From CAYQDR01 sp964416315 (GTDB lineage Bacteria; Methylomirabilota; Methylomirabilia; Rokubacteriales; DASRDR01): a stretch of 18,733 nt of DNA. Where the stretch lies: positions 1 to 18,733 of the forward strand of contig CAYQDR010000093.1 in the NCBI GenBank assembly GCA_964416315.1, written 5' to 3'. The notes beneath the pieces were generated by a model. It was not told where the DNA came from and searched no databases. It was given only the letters and a program-made list of their open reading frames with translations. Shown piece after piece: positions 7,115 to 14,164 of the stretch (position 1 is its first letter; each line of letters starts with the position of its first letter). The position numbers and the translations under genes are program-made.

Positions 7115-7306
7115 TCACTTCCTGACCACGTACCAGTTGTTCGCGATATCGTGGGCGAGCTCATGCTTCTCCACCGATCGGAATCCGGCACGCTGGAGGT
7201 ACTCGCGCGTCTTCTCCTCGCCCCACATCGCGCCCAGGCCCTCGCCTCCCTGGGCGAGTGAAACTGTCATGCAATGCATGCACGAGACGGTGTACAGAAG
7301 CCCTCA
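7115..7306 (-). pseudogene. C-terminal relic of a SAM-dependent methyltransferase
   Basis: The minus strand reads GLLYTVSCMHCMTVSLAQGG, then EGLGAMWGEEKTREYLQRAG, FRSVEKHELAHDIANNWYVV and RK before TGA 7115-7117. This is the C-terminal end of a class I methyltransferase of the kind with S.MHCMTVSLA.GG.GLG..WG followed by a GF..V helix and a terminal Y.V strand. The SAM-binding N-terminal domain is missing; an in-frame TGA lies directly upstream and unrelated sequence follows. A short product could start at the ATG at 7279, but it would lack catalytic parts. It fills most of the gap between the exported protein and the reductive-dehalogenase-like gene. Confidence 0.6.
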
Positions 7307-7338
7307 CCGAGACCTCGGCCAGGGGTGACGGGGCGGCG

Positions 7339-8466
7339 CTACTCGATCACCGGAGGGATTGTCCAGCCTTCCTTTGGCCCGGGGACCTTGTAGTAGAGCC
7401 ACCGCCGCTCGGGGTTCGGCTTCTTCCCGCGGATCAGGTCGTCGAAGAACACGACCGCCTTCCGCCACCAGTGTGACTTCGGGATCCCCCAGGTCACGAC
7501 GCGCGCCCACCAGGTGTCGGGCAGGTTCCACGGGCAGGTCGTGATGCAGCGGGCGCAGTCGTTGAAGCGGTCGCGGTTCGCCACCCAGAAGGTCATGCAC
7601 GCCTTGTTGTCGAGCGCCCACTTCTCGACGTTGTGCTCGACGACCTTCGGTCCGTACGGGATGCACTGGGCCGGGCAGTTCAGGGCGCACTTGTTGCAGT
7701 CCGTGCACATCGCCTGGACGCCGATGTCGATCGGCCCGTCCACCGCGAGCGGCAGGTCCGTCGTGACCGTGGCCAGCCGCACCCGCGGCCCGAACGCGCG
7801 GGTGATCAGGGAGCCGTTGCGGGCCAGCTCGCCGACGCCGGCCTCGACGGCGATGGGGAGGTGGACGACCTCCTCGCTGATGAAGAAGTGCGCCTTGGCC
7901 GGCCAGCCGATCTCGCGGATCCAGGCGGCGAGGGACACCGAGACCTTGGCCGCCTCCAGGTAGCCCTTGCCGACGGCCGCGTTGTCGATGAAGTCGGGCG
8001 AGTTGCCGAACTTGCTGTGCTCCATCTCGATCGCCAGGGAGATGGCGTACTCGTGCTTGAGCTCGATCGGCGTGCCCGCCTTGCCCTTGTGGAAGTCGAT
8101 GCGGAGGCCGTGGTGCGTGAAGACCCAGGCGGGGTTCAGCCGGCAGATGCCCACGAGGTCGGCGCCGAGGAACGTCGCCACCTCCTTGATGATCTCCGCC
8201 ATCCGCTCCGGGTTCTTCACCTCCACGCCCTTGGGGTTCACGGGGCCGTCCGCGACGTTCCGCCACGAGCGCATCGGCACGTTCTGCGGGCGGGTCTCCG
8301 GGTAGAAGATGCGGCGGAAGGGGTCCACGGACTCCGAGGTCCAGCGGGCCTGGACGCGCGGCCCCAGGCCGCCGATCGCCGCCTGGGTGTGCAGCTCCTG
8401 GCGCTGGTCGATCCGCCTCAGGGGTCCCAGGACCCGGGTCGTCGGCTCGGCCACCCTGCGCGCCAT
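7339..8466 (-). CDS. Reductive dehalogenase-like corrinoid/Fe-S protein, cytoplasmic type
   Basis: A 375-residue protein with a C-terminal double ferredoxin motif: CTDCNKCALNC (Cys254, 257, 260, 264, with Cys268 just after) and, for the second cluster, Cys290 plus CARCITTCP (Cys304, 307, 311). The preceding domain (about 85-240) resembles the cobalamin-binding reductase core shared by reductive dehalogenases and epoxyqueuosine reductase QueG. Reductive dehalogenases remove halogen from organohalides using cob(I)alamin. There is no Tat signal and no RdhB-type membrane anchor nearby, so this is not the classic respiratory form. GGAGGAGG precedes ATG 8466. It is the last gene of the ligase/transporter operon, 16 nt after the selenoprotein gene. 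The substrate need not be halogenated. Confidence 0.85.
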   Translation of the reverse strand: MARRVAEPTTRVLGPLRRIDQRQELHTQAAIGGLGPRVQARWTSESVDPFRRIFYPETRPQNVPMRSWRNVADGPVNPKGVEVKNPERMAEIIKEVATFLGADLVGICRLNPAWVFTHHGLRIDFHKGKAGTPIELKHEYAISLAIEMEHSKFGNSPDFIDNAAVGKGYLEAAKVSVSLAAWIREIGWPAKAHFFISEEVVHLPIAVEAGVGELARNGSLITRAFGPRVRLATVTTDLPLAVDGPIDIGVQAMCTDCNKCALNCPAQCIPYGPKVVEHNVEKWALDNKACMTFWVANRDRFNDCARCITTCPWNLPDTWWARVVTWGIPKSHWWRKAVVFFDDLIRGKKPNPERRWLYYKVPGPKEGWTIPPVIE

Positions 8467-8482
8467 GGCGTCCTCCTCCGGC

Positions 8483-9304
8483 CTACGGCGTCCCGGCCGG
8501 GCGGGGCCGGAGCCCCACCTGCATGTCCGGCTCGAGGTGCAGGCAGGTCCCGATCGCGTTGACCGCGTGGAACTGCTCCGTCACGAACGTGAGCTCCCAC
8601 ATCCCCGCGTCCGTGAGCCCGAGCCGGCGCGCCTCGCGGTGGTGGAAGTCGATCCCGTAGCCCGACCGGGCGGCCATGGACGTAGCGAGGGCGATCAGGC
8701 TCTTGTCGAGCCGGGGGAGCTTCCCGTCGGCGAGGACGTGGCGGGCATAGCGCCAGTGGTCCGCCGCGTACCCGGGGTCGTGGGCGAGGGCCCGGTAGAG
8801 ACTGGGCGGGCCGGGCATCGCGAAGAACGCCGCGATCTCCTGGAAGAGGGCCCGCACCGGGCCGTCGGCCGGCACCGGGTCCACGAGCGGGACCAGCGGC
8901 ACGCGCGTCGGGTCGGCCGTGAAGTCGAGCGGGAGCCGGAGCCCGTCCGCCACCCCGTTCATCCCGTGCACCGTGCCCACGAGGTACGCCACCTCGTACC
9001 AGACCGCGTCGTCGGTCGCGCCCAGCAGCTTCCCGGCTGCCGTGTGTCCCACCACTCAGTACTCACAGGCGTTGATCGTGCTCACGGCGACGGCGATCAT
9101 CTCCTTCAGCTCGCGCCTGAGCGCACCGTCCGCCATCGCGCGCTTGCCGCAGCGGCCGAACCCCGCCCAGAAGGCGGGGTCGTACGCCAGGACCCGGTTC
9201 ATCTTCGGCACGAAGTCGAGCCCGAACCAGCGCTTGATGCCCTCGAAGACCCGCTGCATCTCCGGCGGGAACTCGCCGGCGTCCTTGATCCGCACGGTTT
9301 CCAT
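8483..9304 (-). CDS. AhpD/carboxymuconolactone decarboxylase-family selenoprotein (CxxU), two-domain
   Basis: Read through the in-frame TGA at 9056-9058, this is a 273-residue protein. The first domain ends with KEMIAVAVSTINACEY-U-VVGHTAAG: Glu68, Cys80, Sec83 and His87 keep the E-x11-C-xx-C-xxx-H spacing of AhpD, with the second cysteine replaced by TGA. Sequence on both sides is family-typical and in the same frame. A 7-bp stem-loop follows the TGA at SECIS distance. A second AhpD-like repeat (about 175-262) reads ARSGYGIDFHHREARRLGLT and lacks both redox residues, so it is probably structural. GGAGG precedes ATG 9304. AhpD-family proteins do CxxC redox chemistry in peroxide or disulfide reduction. 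A gene caller ignoring Sec would give two fragments, with a false GTG start at 9055. Confidence 0.85.
9023..9042 (-). promoter_or_regulatory. Candidate bacterial SECIS stem-loop of the first selenoprotein
   Basis: Downstream of the TGA (9058-9056) the mRNA carries CGGCAGC, loop CGGGAA, then GCTGCTG: seven pairs including one G-U, with G residues in the apical loop. The loop begins 20 nt after the TGA, within the range known for bacterial SECIS elements that bind SelB. The pairing is seen directly; the function is inferred. Confidence 0.6.
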
Positions 9305-9327
9305 CGGCGCCTCCCTCGGCTCCTGCG

Positions 9328-10854
9328 TCACGCGCGCTCTCGCAGCCTGAAGCGCTGCGTCTTCCCCGTGGCGGTCTTCGGTAGCTCGGGGACGAACTCG
9401 ACCCACCGCGGCACCTTGTAGGCCGCCAGTCGCCCCCGGGCGAAGGCGATGAGGGCGGCCCGCAGCGCGTCGTCGGCCGCGACGCCCGGCCTCGGCACGA
9501 CGCAGGCCCTGGGGCGCGTCGTCCCCTCCGCGTCCCGGGCCCCGACGACCGCGCACTCGAGCACGGCCGGGTGCTCCATGAGCACGCCCTCGACCTCGGC
9601 GGGCGCCACCCAGGCGCTGGCGACCCTGAGCATGTCGTCGGTGCGCCCGAGGAACCAGTAGTAGCCCTCCGCGTCCTGGCGGAACTGGTCCCCGGTAAGA
9701 AACCACTCCCCCCGGAAGGCGCGCCGCGTGAGGTCCGGCCGCCGGGCGTAGTGGTGGAAGAGCGTGGGCCCCTGGAGGCCCAGGATCCCGGGCTCTCCTG
9801 GCGGCACGTCGCGGCCTTCCGCGTCCACGAGCCGCATGGCATAGCCGGGCATCGGCCGGCCGACGCTCCCGGGCCGCGCCTGGCCCGGCCGGTTGGCGAG
9901 GTAGAGGAACAGGGCCTCGCTCGAGCCGAGGAACTCGAGGATCTCGAGCCCGAACGTCTCGCGCCAGCGGCGGAAGACGTCCGGGGCGAGGGGCTCCCCG
10001 CCGGCGAAGCAGAGGCGGATCGAAGAGAGGTCGAAGCGCCGCGCGACATCGGGCACCTGGAGCATCCGGATGTAGTGGGTCGGGACCGCGTAGAAGAGGG
10101 TCGGGCGCTCGCGGTGGATGAGCCCCAGGACGTCCTCGGCCGCCGGGGGCCGAGGGTTCAGGATCACCGTGGACGCCGCGCGCAGGGGCACGTACATGTT
10201 CACGCCGAGCCCGAAGGTGAAGAAGAGCTTCGGGGTCGCCAGCGAGCGGTCCTCGCGCGTGATCCTGAGCACCTCGTCCGGGAAGAGGCGGCTCGCGACC
10301 TGGAGGTTCTCGTGCGAGTGGACCGCCGCCTTCGGCGCCCCCGTGCTCCCGGAGCTGTACGCCCAGAGCACGGCGTCGTCCGGGTCGGTCGGTGCCGCCT
10401 CGAGCGCGTCCGCGGCGCGGGCGAGCGCCTCGCCGTAATCGGCCTCGCCCGCTCCCGGCCGACCGACCACGAGGATGTGGCGCAGGAAGGGGAGGCCGGG
10501 GCGCGCCTTCCGCACCTCGCCCATCAGCGTCTCGTGCGCCACGAGGACCCGGGCCCGGCTGTGGTTGAGGATGTAGGCCAGCTCCTCCGCCCGGAGCAGG
10601 GTGTTGAGCGGCACGGCGACCGCGCCAGTTTTCGCCACGCCGAGGAAGGTCGCGATGAACTCGGGGATGTCGGGGAGGAGGAGGGCGACCCGCTGCTCGG
10701 GCTCGACGCCGAGGGCCCGGAGCGCGTTGCCGGCGCGGTTCACCAGCGCCTGGAGCTCCGCGTAGCTCACGCGGCGCTCGTCGCAGACGATCGCGGTGCG
10801 GGCGCCGCGCCCCTCCGCCACGTGCCCGTCCACGAGCCAGGTGGCGAGGTTCAC
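9328..10854 (-). CDS. Benzoate-CoA ligase-family AMP-forming ligase
   Basis: A 508-residue ANL enzyme. The start NLATWLVDGHVAEGRG is typical of the benzoate-CoA ligase group, and motifs are complete: WAYSSGSTGAPKAAVHSH (164-181), EFLGSSEALF (307-316), WFLTGD (384-389), GRTDDMLRVASAWVAPAEVE (403-422) and KTATGKTQRFRLR (493-505) with catalytic Lys498. It should convert an aromatic or related carboxylate to its CoA thioester in the cytoplasm. The GTG start overlaps the livF stop by 4 nt (GTGA), so translation is coupled to the transporter. The selenoprotein gene follows after 23 nt. It differs from the synthetase at 45-1703, so the region carries two distinct ligases. Confidence 0.9.
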   Translation of the reverse strand: MNLATWLVDGHVAEGRGARTAIVCDERRVSYAELQALVNRAGNALRALGVEPEQRVALLLPDIPEFIATFLGVAKTGAVAVPLNTLLRAEELAYILNHSRARVLVAHETLMGEVRKARPGLPFLRHILVVGRPGAGEADYGEALARAADALEAAPTDPDDAVLWAYSSGSTGAPKAAVHSHENLQVASRLFPDEVLRITREDRSLATPKLFFTFGLGVNMYVPLRAASTVILNPRPPAAEDVLGLIHRERPTLFYAVPTHYIRMLQVPDVARRFDLSSIRLCFAGGEPLAPDVFRRWRETFGLEILEFLGSSEALFLYLANRPGQARPGSVGRPMPGYAMRLVDAEGRDVPPGEPGILGLQGPTLFHHYARRPDLTRRAFRGEWFLTGDQFRQDAEGYYWFLGRTDDMLRVASAWVAPAEVEGVLMEHPAVLECAVVGARDAEGTTRPRACVVPRPGVAADDALRAALIAFARGRLAAYKVPRWVEFVPELPKTATGKTQRFRLRERA

Positions 10855-11597
10855 GGGCCGCCCTCCGGCGGCGCGCCTGGCCGCGCCGGGCCCACCCCCT
10901 GGAGGTAGGCGGCCTGCACCTCGGGGCTCTTGAGCATCGCCCGCGCGTCGCCGCTCGCGTGCACGCGCCCCCCCGCGAGGATGTAGCCGCGGTCGGCGAG
11001 CTGGAGGGCCTGGCGGGCGTTTTGCTCGACGAGGAGGATCGTGATCCCCTGGGCACGGAGGTCGCGGAGGATCCCGATGATCTCGCGCACGACGAGGGGG
11101 GCGAGCCCGAGGGAGGGCTCGTCGAGCATCAGGAGCCGCGGCCGCGCCAGGAGCGCCCGGCCGATCGCGAGCATCTGCTGCTCGCCCCCCGAGAGCGTCC
11201 CGGCGAGCTGCTTCTGGCGGGGCCTGAGGGGCGGGAAGCGGCGGATCACCTCGGCGATCTCGGCCTCCAGGTCGCCGTCGGCGCGGCGGGGATACGCCCC
11301 CATGAGGAGGTTCTCCCGCACCGTCATCCGGTGGAGGATCCCGCGCCCCTCCGGGACCAGGCAGAGGCCCCGCCGCACGCGCGCCGCGGGGGGCAGCCGC
11401 TCGATCCGCGCGCCCTCGAGCGCGATCGTCCCGCCCCAGGCGGGCAGGACCCCGGCGAGCGCCCGGAGGAGCGTCGTCTTCCCGGCGCCGTTGGCCCCGA
11501 TGAGGGTCACGATCTCGCCCTGCCGGACCTTCAGGGAGACCCCCCTGAGGGCCTCGACGCGTCCGTACCCGGACCGCAGCTCACTGACCTGGAGAAT
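10851..11597 (-). CDS. livF: LivF-type ABC transporter ATP-binding protein (ATT start)
   Basis: One of two ATPases of a branched-chain-amino-acid-type importer. Numbered from 11597 (248 residues), it shows Walker A GANGAGKTT (34-42), signature LSGGEQQMLAIGRAL, Walker B LLMLDEPSLGLAP and the LivF-typical switch LLVEQNARQAL. The first ATG/GTG/TTG in frame is GTG 11510, which would remove the first beta strands; the 29 residues before it (LQVSELRSGYGRVEALRGVS and onward) are clearly LivF. An in-frame TGA lies shortly upstream, and the only plausible initiator between is ATT 11597, about 10 nt after GGAAGGAG. The gene therefore appears to use a rare ATT start, or carries a damaged start codon. 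It overlaps the ligase gene by 4 nt. Confidence 0.88.
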   Translation of the reverse strand: MLQVSELRSGYGRVEALRGVSLKVRQGEIVTLIGANGAGKTTLLRALAGVLPAWGGTIALEGARIERLPPAARVRRGLCLVPEGRGILHRMTVRENLLMGAYPRRADGDLEAEIAEVIRRFPPLRPRQKQLAGTLSGGEQQMLAIGRALLARPRLLMLDEPSLGLAPLVVREIIGILRDLRAQGITILLVEQNARQALQLADRGYILAGGRVHASGDARAMLKSPEVQAAYLQGVGPARPGAPPEGGP

Positions 11598-11625
11598 GGT
11601 GTCGCGACTCCTTCCCCGCTCGGCT

Positions 11626-11694
11626 CAACGCTTCTCCCAGATCATCTCCCACTGGGCCCAGGAGCCCGCCTTTGGCGGGGCACGCAGGATGATC
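11626..11694 (-). pseudogene. Possible C-terminal fragment of a lost gene between livG and livF
   Basis: In the 97-nt gap the minus strand reads EIILRAPPKAGSWAQWEMIW then EKR and TGA (11626-11628), with no start codon or homologous continuation. It looks like the true end of a larger protein, perhaps a substrate-binding protein, which often has a Trp-rich terminus, but the parent is not identified. The same bases form hairpins: CCCGCC/GGCGGG around TTT (11665-11679), enclosed by AGATCATC (11639-11646) and GATGATCT (11688-11695), which could be an mRNA structure separating livG from livF. Confidence 0.35.
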
Positions 11695-12426
11695 TCAACT
11701 GTCCCGCCCGAGGTACGCCTCGAGGACGACGGGGTCGGCCTGGACGTCCTCCGGCGCCCCCTCGGCGATCATCTGGCCGAAGTTCAGGACCGCGACGCGG
11801 TCGCAGAGGTTCATGACCACCGACATGTCGTGCTCGATGAGCAGCAGCGTGATGCCGGCACTCCGGACCTTCGCGAGGACCCCCAGGAGGGCCGCGGACT
11901 CGGCCGGGTTCATCCCGGCCGCCGGCTCGTCGAGCAGAACGAGGCGCGGCCCCGCGGCCAGGGCCCGCGCGATCTCGAGCCGCCGCTGGTCCGCGTAGGG
12001 GAGTGACGCCGCGCCGCGCTCGCGCGCCTCCCAGAGGCCGACCAGCTCCAGCGCCGCCTGCGCCTCGCGCAGCAGGGTGCCGCCCCGGTAGAGGAGACCG
12101 GGGCCCCGACCGGCGCGATGGTTCTGGGCCACCACGACGTGCTCCCAGACCGTCATGGCGCGGAAGAGCCGGGGGGTCTGGAAGGTCCGGGCGATGCCCA
12201 GCCGCACGATCTCGTGCGGGCGCCGGCCGACCAGCTCGCGCCCCCCGAACCGGATGGAGCCGGCGGAGGGCGGGAGGACCCCCGTGACGAGGTTGAACAC
12301 GGTGGTCTTGCCGGCGCCGTTGGGCCCGATGATCCCCGTGATGCGGCCGGCGGGCGCGTCCAGCGTCAGGTCGCTCACGGCCTGGAGCCCCCCGAACCGC
12401 TTCGAGAGCGCGCGGATCTCGAGCAC
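11695..12426 (-). CDS. livG: LivG-type ABC transporter ATP-binding protein
   Basis: A 243-residue ATPase with Walker A GPNGAGKTT (34-42), the LivG-type degenerate signature LPYADQRRLEIARAL, Walker B LVLLDEPAAGMNP, and the switch LLIEHDMSVVM. The C-terminal GAPEDVQADPVVLEAYLG is the conserved LivG tail. With LivF it powers uptake through LivH/LivM. The GTG start at 12426 lies 3 nt after the livM stop, so the two are translationally linked. Liv-type systems in soil bacteria often carry aromatic acids, amides or other amphipathic substrates rather than leucine; the adjoining CoA ligase favours that here (inference). Confidence 0.95.
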   Translation of the reverse strand: MLEIRALSKRFGGLQAVSDLTLDAPAGRITGIIGPNGAGKTTVFNLVTGVLPPSAGSIRFGGRELVGRRPHEIVRLGIARTFQTPRLFRAMTVWEHVVVAQNHRAGRGPGLLYRGGTLLREAQAALELVGLWEARERGAASLPYADQRRLEIARALAAGPRLVLLDEPAAGMNPAESAALLGVLAKVRSAGITLLLIEHDMSVVMNLCDRVAVLNFGQMIAEGAPEDVQADPVVLEAYLGRDS

Positions 12427-12429
12427 GGC

Positions 12430-13275
12430 TCACCCGCTCGGGGCCGCCAGGCGGCCGAGGCCGAGGCGCAGCGTGCCGCGGGGGAGGAGCCCCCAGGGGC
12501 GCAGGATCAGGAGGACGACGAGGAGCGCGCCGAAGAAGGCGCCCCGCCAGTCCTGGAGGACCCGCAGCAGGTCCGGGAGAAGGGTGAAGACGGTGGCGCC
12601 GATGACCGTCCCCCAGAACGTGCGCATTCCCCCCAGCAGGACGAAGAGGACCATCGTGATGGACTCGAGGAAGTTGAACGCCCCCGGCTCGATGAACAGG
12701 ATGTAGTGGGCGTAGAGCCCGCCCCCGAGCCCGGCCAGCGTGGCGCCCGCGCCGAAGGCGCCGACCTTCAGCGCGGTGACGTCGAGGCCGATCAGCTCGG
12801 CCGCCAGCTCGTCGTCGTGCACGGCGTCGAGGGAGAGCCCCAGGCGCGAGTGGGTCAGGGCGAAGAACGTGACGCCGGCGAGGAGCACCCAGCCCCACAC
12901 GAGCCCGAGCGTCGTGCCCGACATCCCGCGCATCCCCATGGGGCCGCCGGTCAGCTCGAAGTTCAGGAAGAAGGTCCGCACGATCTCGCCGAACCCGAGC
13001 GTCGCGATGGCCAGGTAGATCCCCCGGAGCCGGAGGGCCGGCAGCCCGACCAGGAGCCCGAGGAGGCCCGCCAGGAGCGCCCCGGCGACCAGCGCGGGCA
13101 GGAGCGGCCACTTCTGCTGGACGGTCAGGAGCGAGGCCGTGTAGGCGCCGACCGCCATGAACCCCGCGTTGCCGAGGGAGAGCTGGCCGGTCGCGAGCGG
13201 GAGGTAGGCGCTCCAGCCGAGGAGGACGTGGATGCCGGTCAGGAGGAGGAGCGTCTGGTGGTAGTCGCTCAGCAT
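12430..13275 (-). CDS. livM: LivM-type ABC transporter permease
   Basis: A 281-residue membrane protein of the LivM family with about eight hydrophobic segments. Family marks are LATGQLSLGNAGFMAVGAYTAS near the N-terminus, LRLRGIYLAIATLGFGEIVR around residues 82-101, the cytoplasmic ATPase-contact loop (SRLGLSLDAVHDDELAAELIGLD), and LLGGMRTFWGTVIGA followed by RPWGLLPRG at the end. It lacks the long N-terminal extension of E. coli LivM, as is common outside enterics. ATG 13275 lies 16 nt after livH. It forms the transmembrane channel with LivH in the inner membrane. Confidence 0.94.
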   Translation of the reverse strand: MLSDYHQTLLLLTGIHVLLGWSAYLPLATGQLSLGNAGFMAVGAYTASLLTVQQKWPLLPALVAGALLAGLLGLLVGLPALRLRGIYLAIATLGFGEIVRTFFLNFELTGGPMGMRGMSGTTLGLVWGWVLLAGVTFFALTHSRLGLSLDAVHDDELAAELIGLDVTALKVGAFGAGATLAGLGGGLYAHYILFIEPGAFNFLESITMVLFVLLGGMRTFWGTVIGATVFTLLPDLLRVLQDWRGAFFGALLVVLLILRPWGLLPRGTLRLGLGRLAAPSG

Positions 13276-13291
13276 CGCGCGCCGTCTCCGG

Positions 13292-14161
13292 TCACACGCG
13301 GGGCCGCTCGACCGCGCCGAGGAGCCCCTGCGGCCGCACGACCAGGGTGAGGATCAAGAGGCCGTACACGACGACGTCGCGCACGGCGGCGCCGAGGTAC
13401 GCCACGCTGAGCACCTCGGCGATGCCGAGAATGGGCCCGGCCAGCATCGCGCCCGGGATGTTGCCCGCCCCGCCGACGACCATGGCGGCGACGCCTTTCA
13501 GGCCGATCTCGATCCCGATGAAGGGGGAGATGACCGAGAAGGTCAGGCCGACGAGCATCCCCGCCGCCCCCGCCAGCGCCCCGGAGACGAAGAACGTCGT
13601 CACGATCACGCGCCGCGCGTCCACCCCGAGGATGCTGGCCGCTTCCGGGTTCTCCGCCACGGCCCGCATGCCCCGCCCGATCTTCGTGCGCCGGACGATG
13701 AGGTGCAGGGTCGCCATCAGGACGACGGCCGTCAGCAGGATGGCGATCTGGACCGTGGAGACGAGCACGGGCCCCACCTCGAAGCTGACCACGCGGATGG
13801 ACGGCGGGAACTGGGTGCGCTCCGGGCCCCAGACGTTGACCGCCGCGTCCTGGAGCAGCATCGAGAACCCGATGCTGCTCAGCAGCGGGATCACCGGGGG
13901 CGCGCCCCGGAGCGGGCGGAAGGCGAACCGCTCGACGACGAGGTTCACCAGGCCCGAGAGGACCATCGCGATCAGCAGCGAAGGGACGAACGGGACGCCC
14001 CTCGAGACGAGGGTCAGGCCGAAGAAGGCCCCCAGCATGAACACCTCGCCGATCGCGATGTTCAGCATGTCGAAGATGCCGAGGACCAGCGTGAACGCGA
14101 CGCCGATGAGGGCGTAGCTGGAGCCGAGCATCAGGCCGTTGATGAGCTGCTGGATGAGCAC
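13292..14161 (-). CDS. livH: LivH-type ABC transporter permease
   Basis: A 289-residue permease beginning LIQQLINGLMLGSSYALIGV, the near-universal LivH N-terminus, with FTLVLGIFDMLNIAIGEVFM after it, the MRAVAENPEAASILGVD coupling loop that contacts the ATPases, and a VVRPQGLLG ending. About eight membrane segments are visible. The GTG start at 14161 lies 3 nt after the TetR gene stop, so the regulator and the transporter share one transcript. Together with LivM it forms the inner-membrane pore. No binding protein gene lies inside the operon; a candidate starts at 18330 on the other strand. Confidence 0.95.
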   Translation of the reverse strand: MLIQQLINGLMLGSSYALIGVAFTLVLGIFDMLNIAIGEVFMLGAFFGLTLVSRGVPFVPSLLIAMVLSGLVNLVVERFAFRPLRGAPPVIPLLSSIGFSMLLQDAAVNVWGPERTQFPPSIRVVSFEVGPVLVSTVQIAILLTAVVLMATLHLIVRRTKIGRGMRAVAENPEAASILGVDARRVIVTTFFVSGALAGAAGMLVGLTFSVISPFIGIEIGLKGVAAMVVGGAGNIPGAMLAGPILGIAEVLSVAYLGAAVRDVVVYGLLILTLVVRPQGLLGAVERPRV

Positions 14162-14164
14162 GGC

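Noticed and set aside
7288..7312. TGA just upstream of the methyltransferase relic as selenocysteine
   Set aside because: The sequence before the TGA does not resemble the methyltransferase family, so this is a broken end and not a recoded codon.
8483..9055. A separate gene starting at GTG 9055
   Set aside because: It starts directly after the TGA in the same frame, has no Shine-Dalgarno of its own, and begins in the middle of the AhpD active-site motif. It is the second part of a read-through selenoprotein.
11642..13111. 489-codon minus-strand frame over livG/livM
   Set aside because: Low-complexity Arg/Pro/Gly product overlapping two clear transporter genes in another frame.
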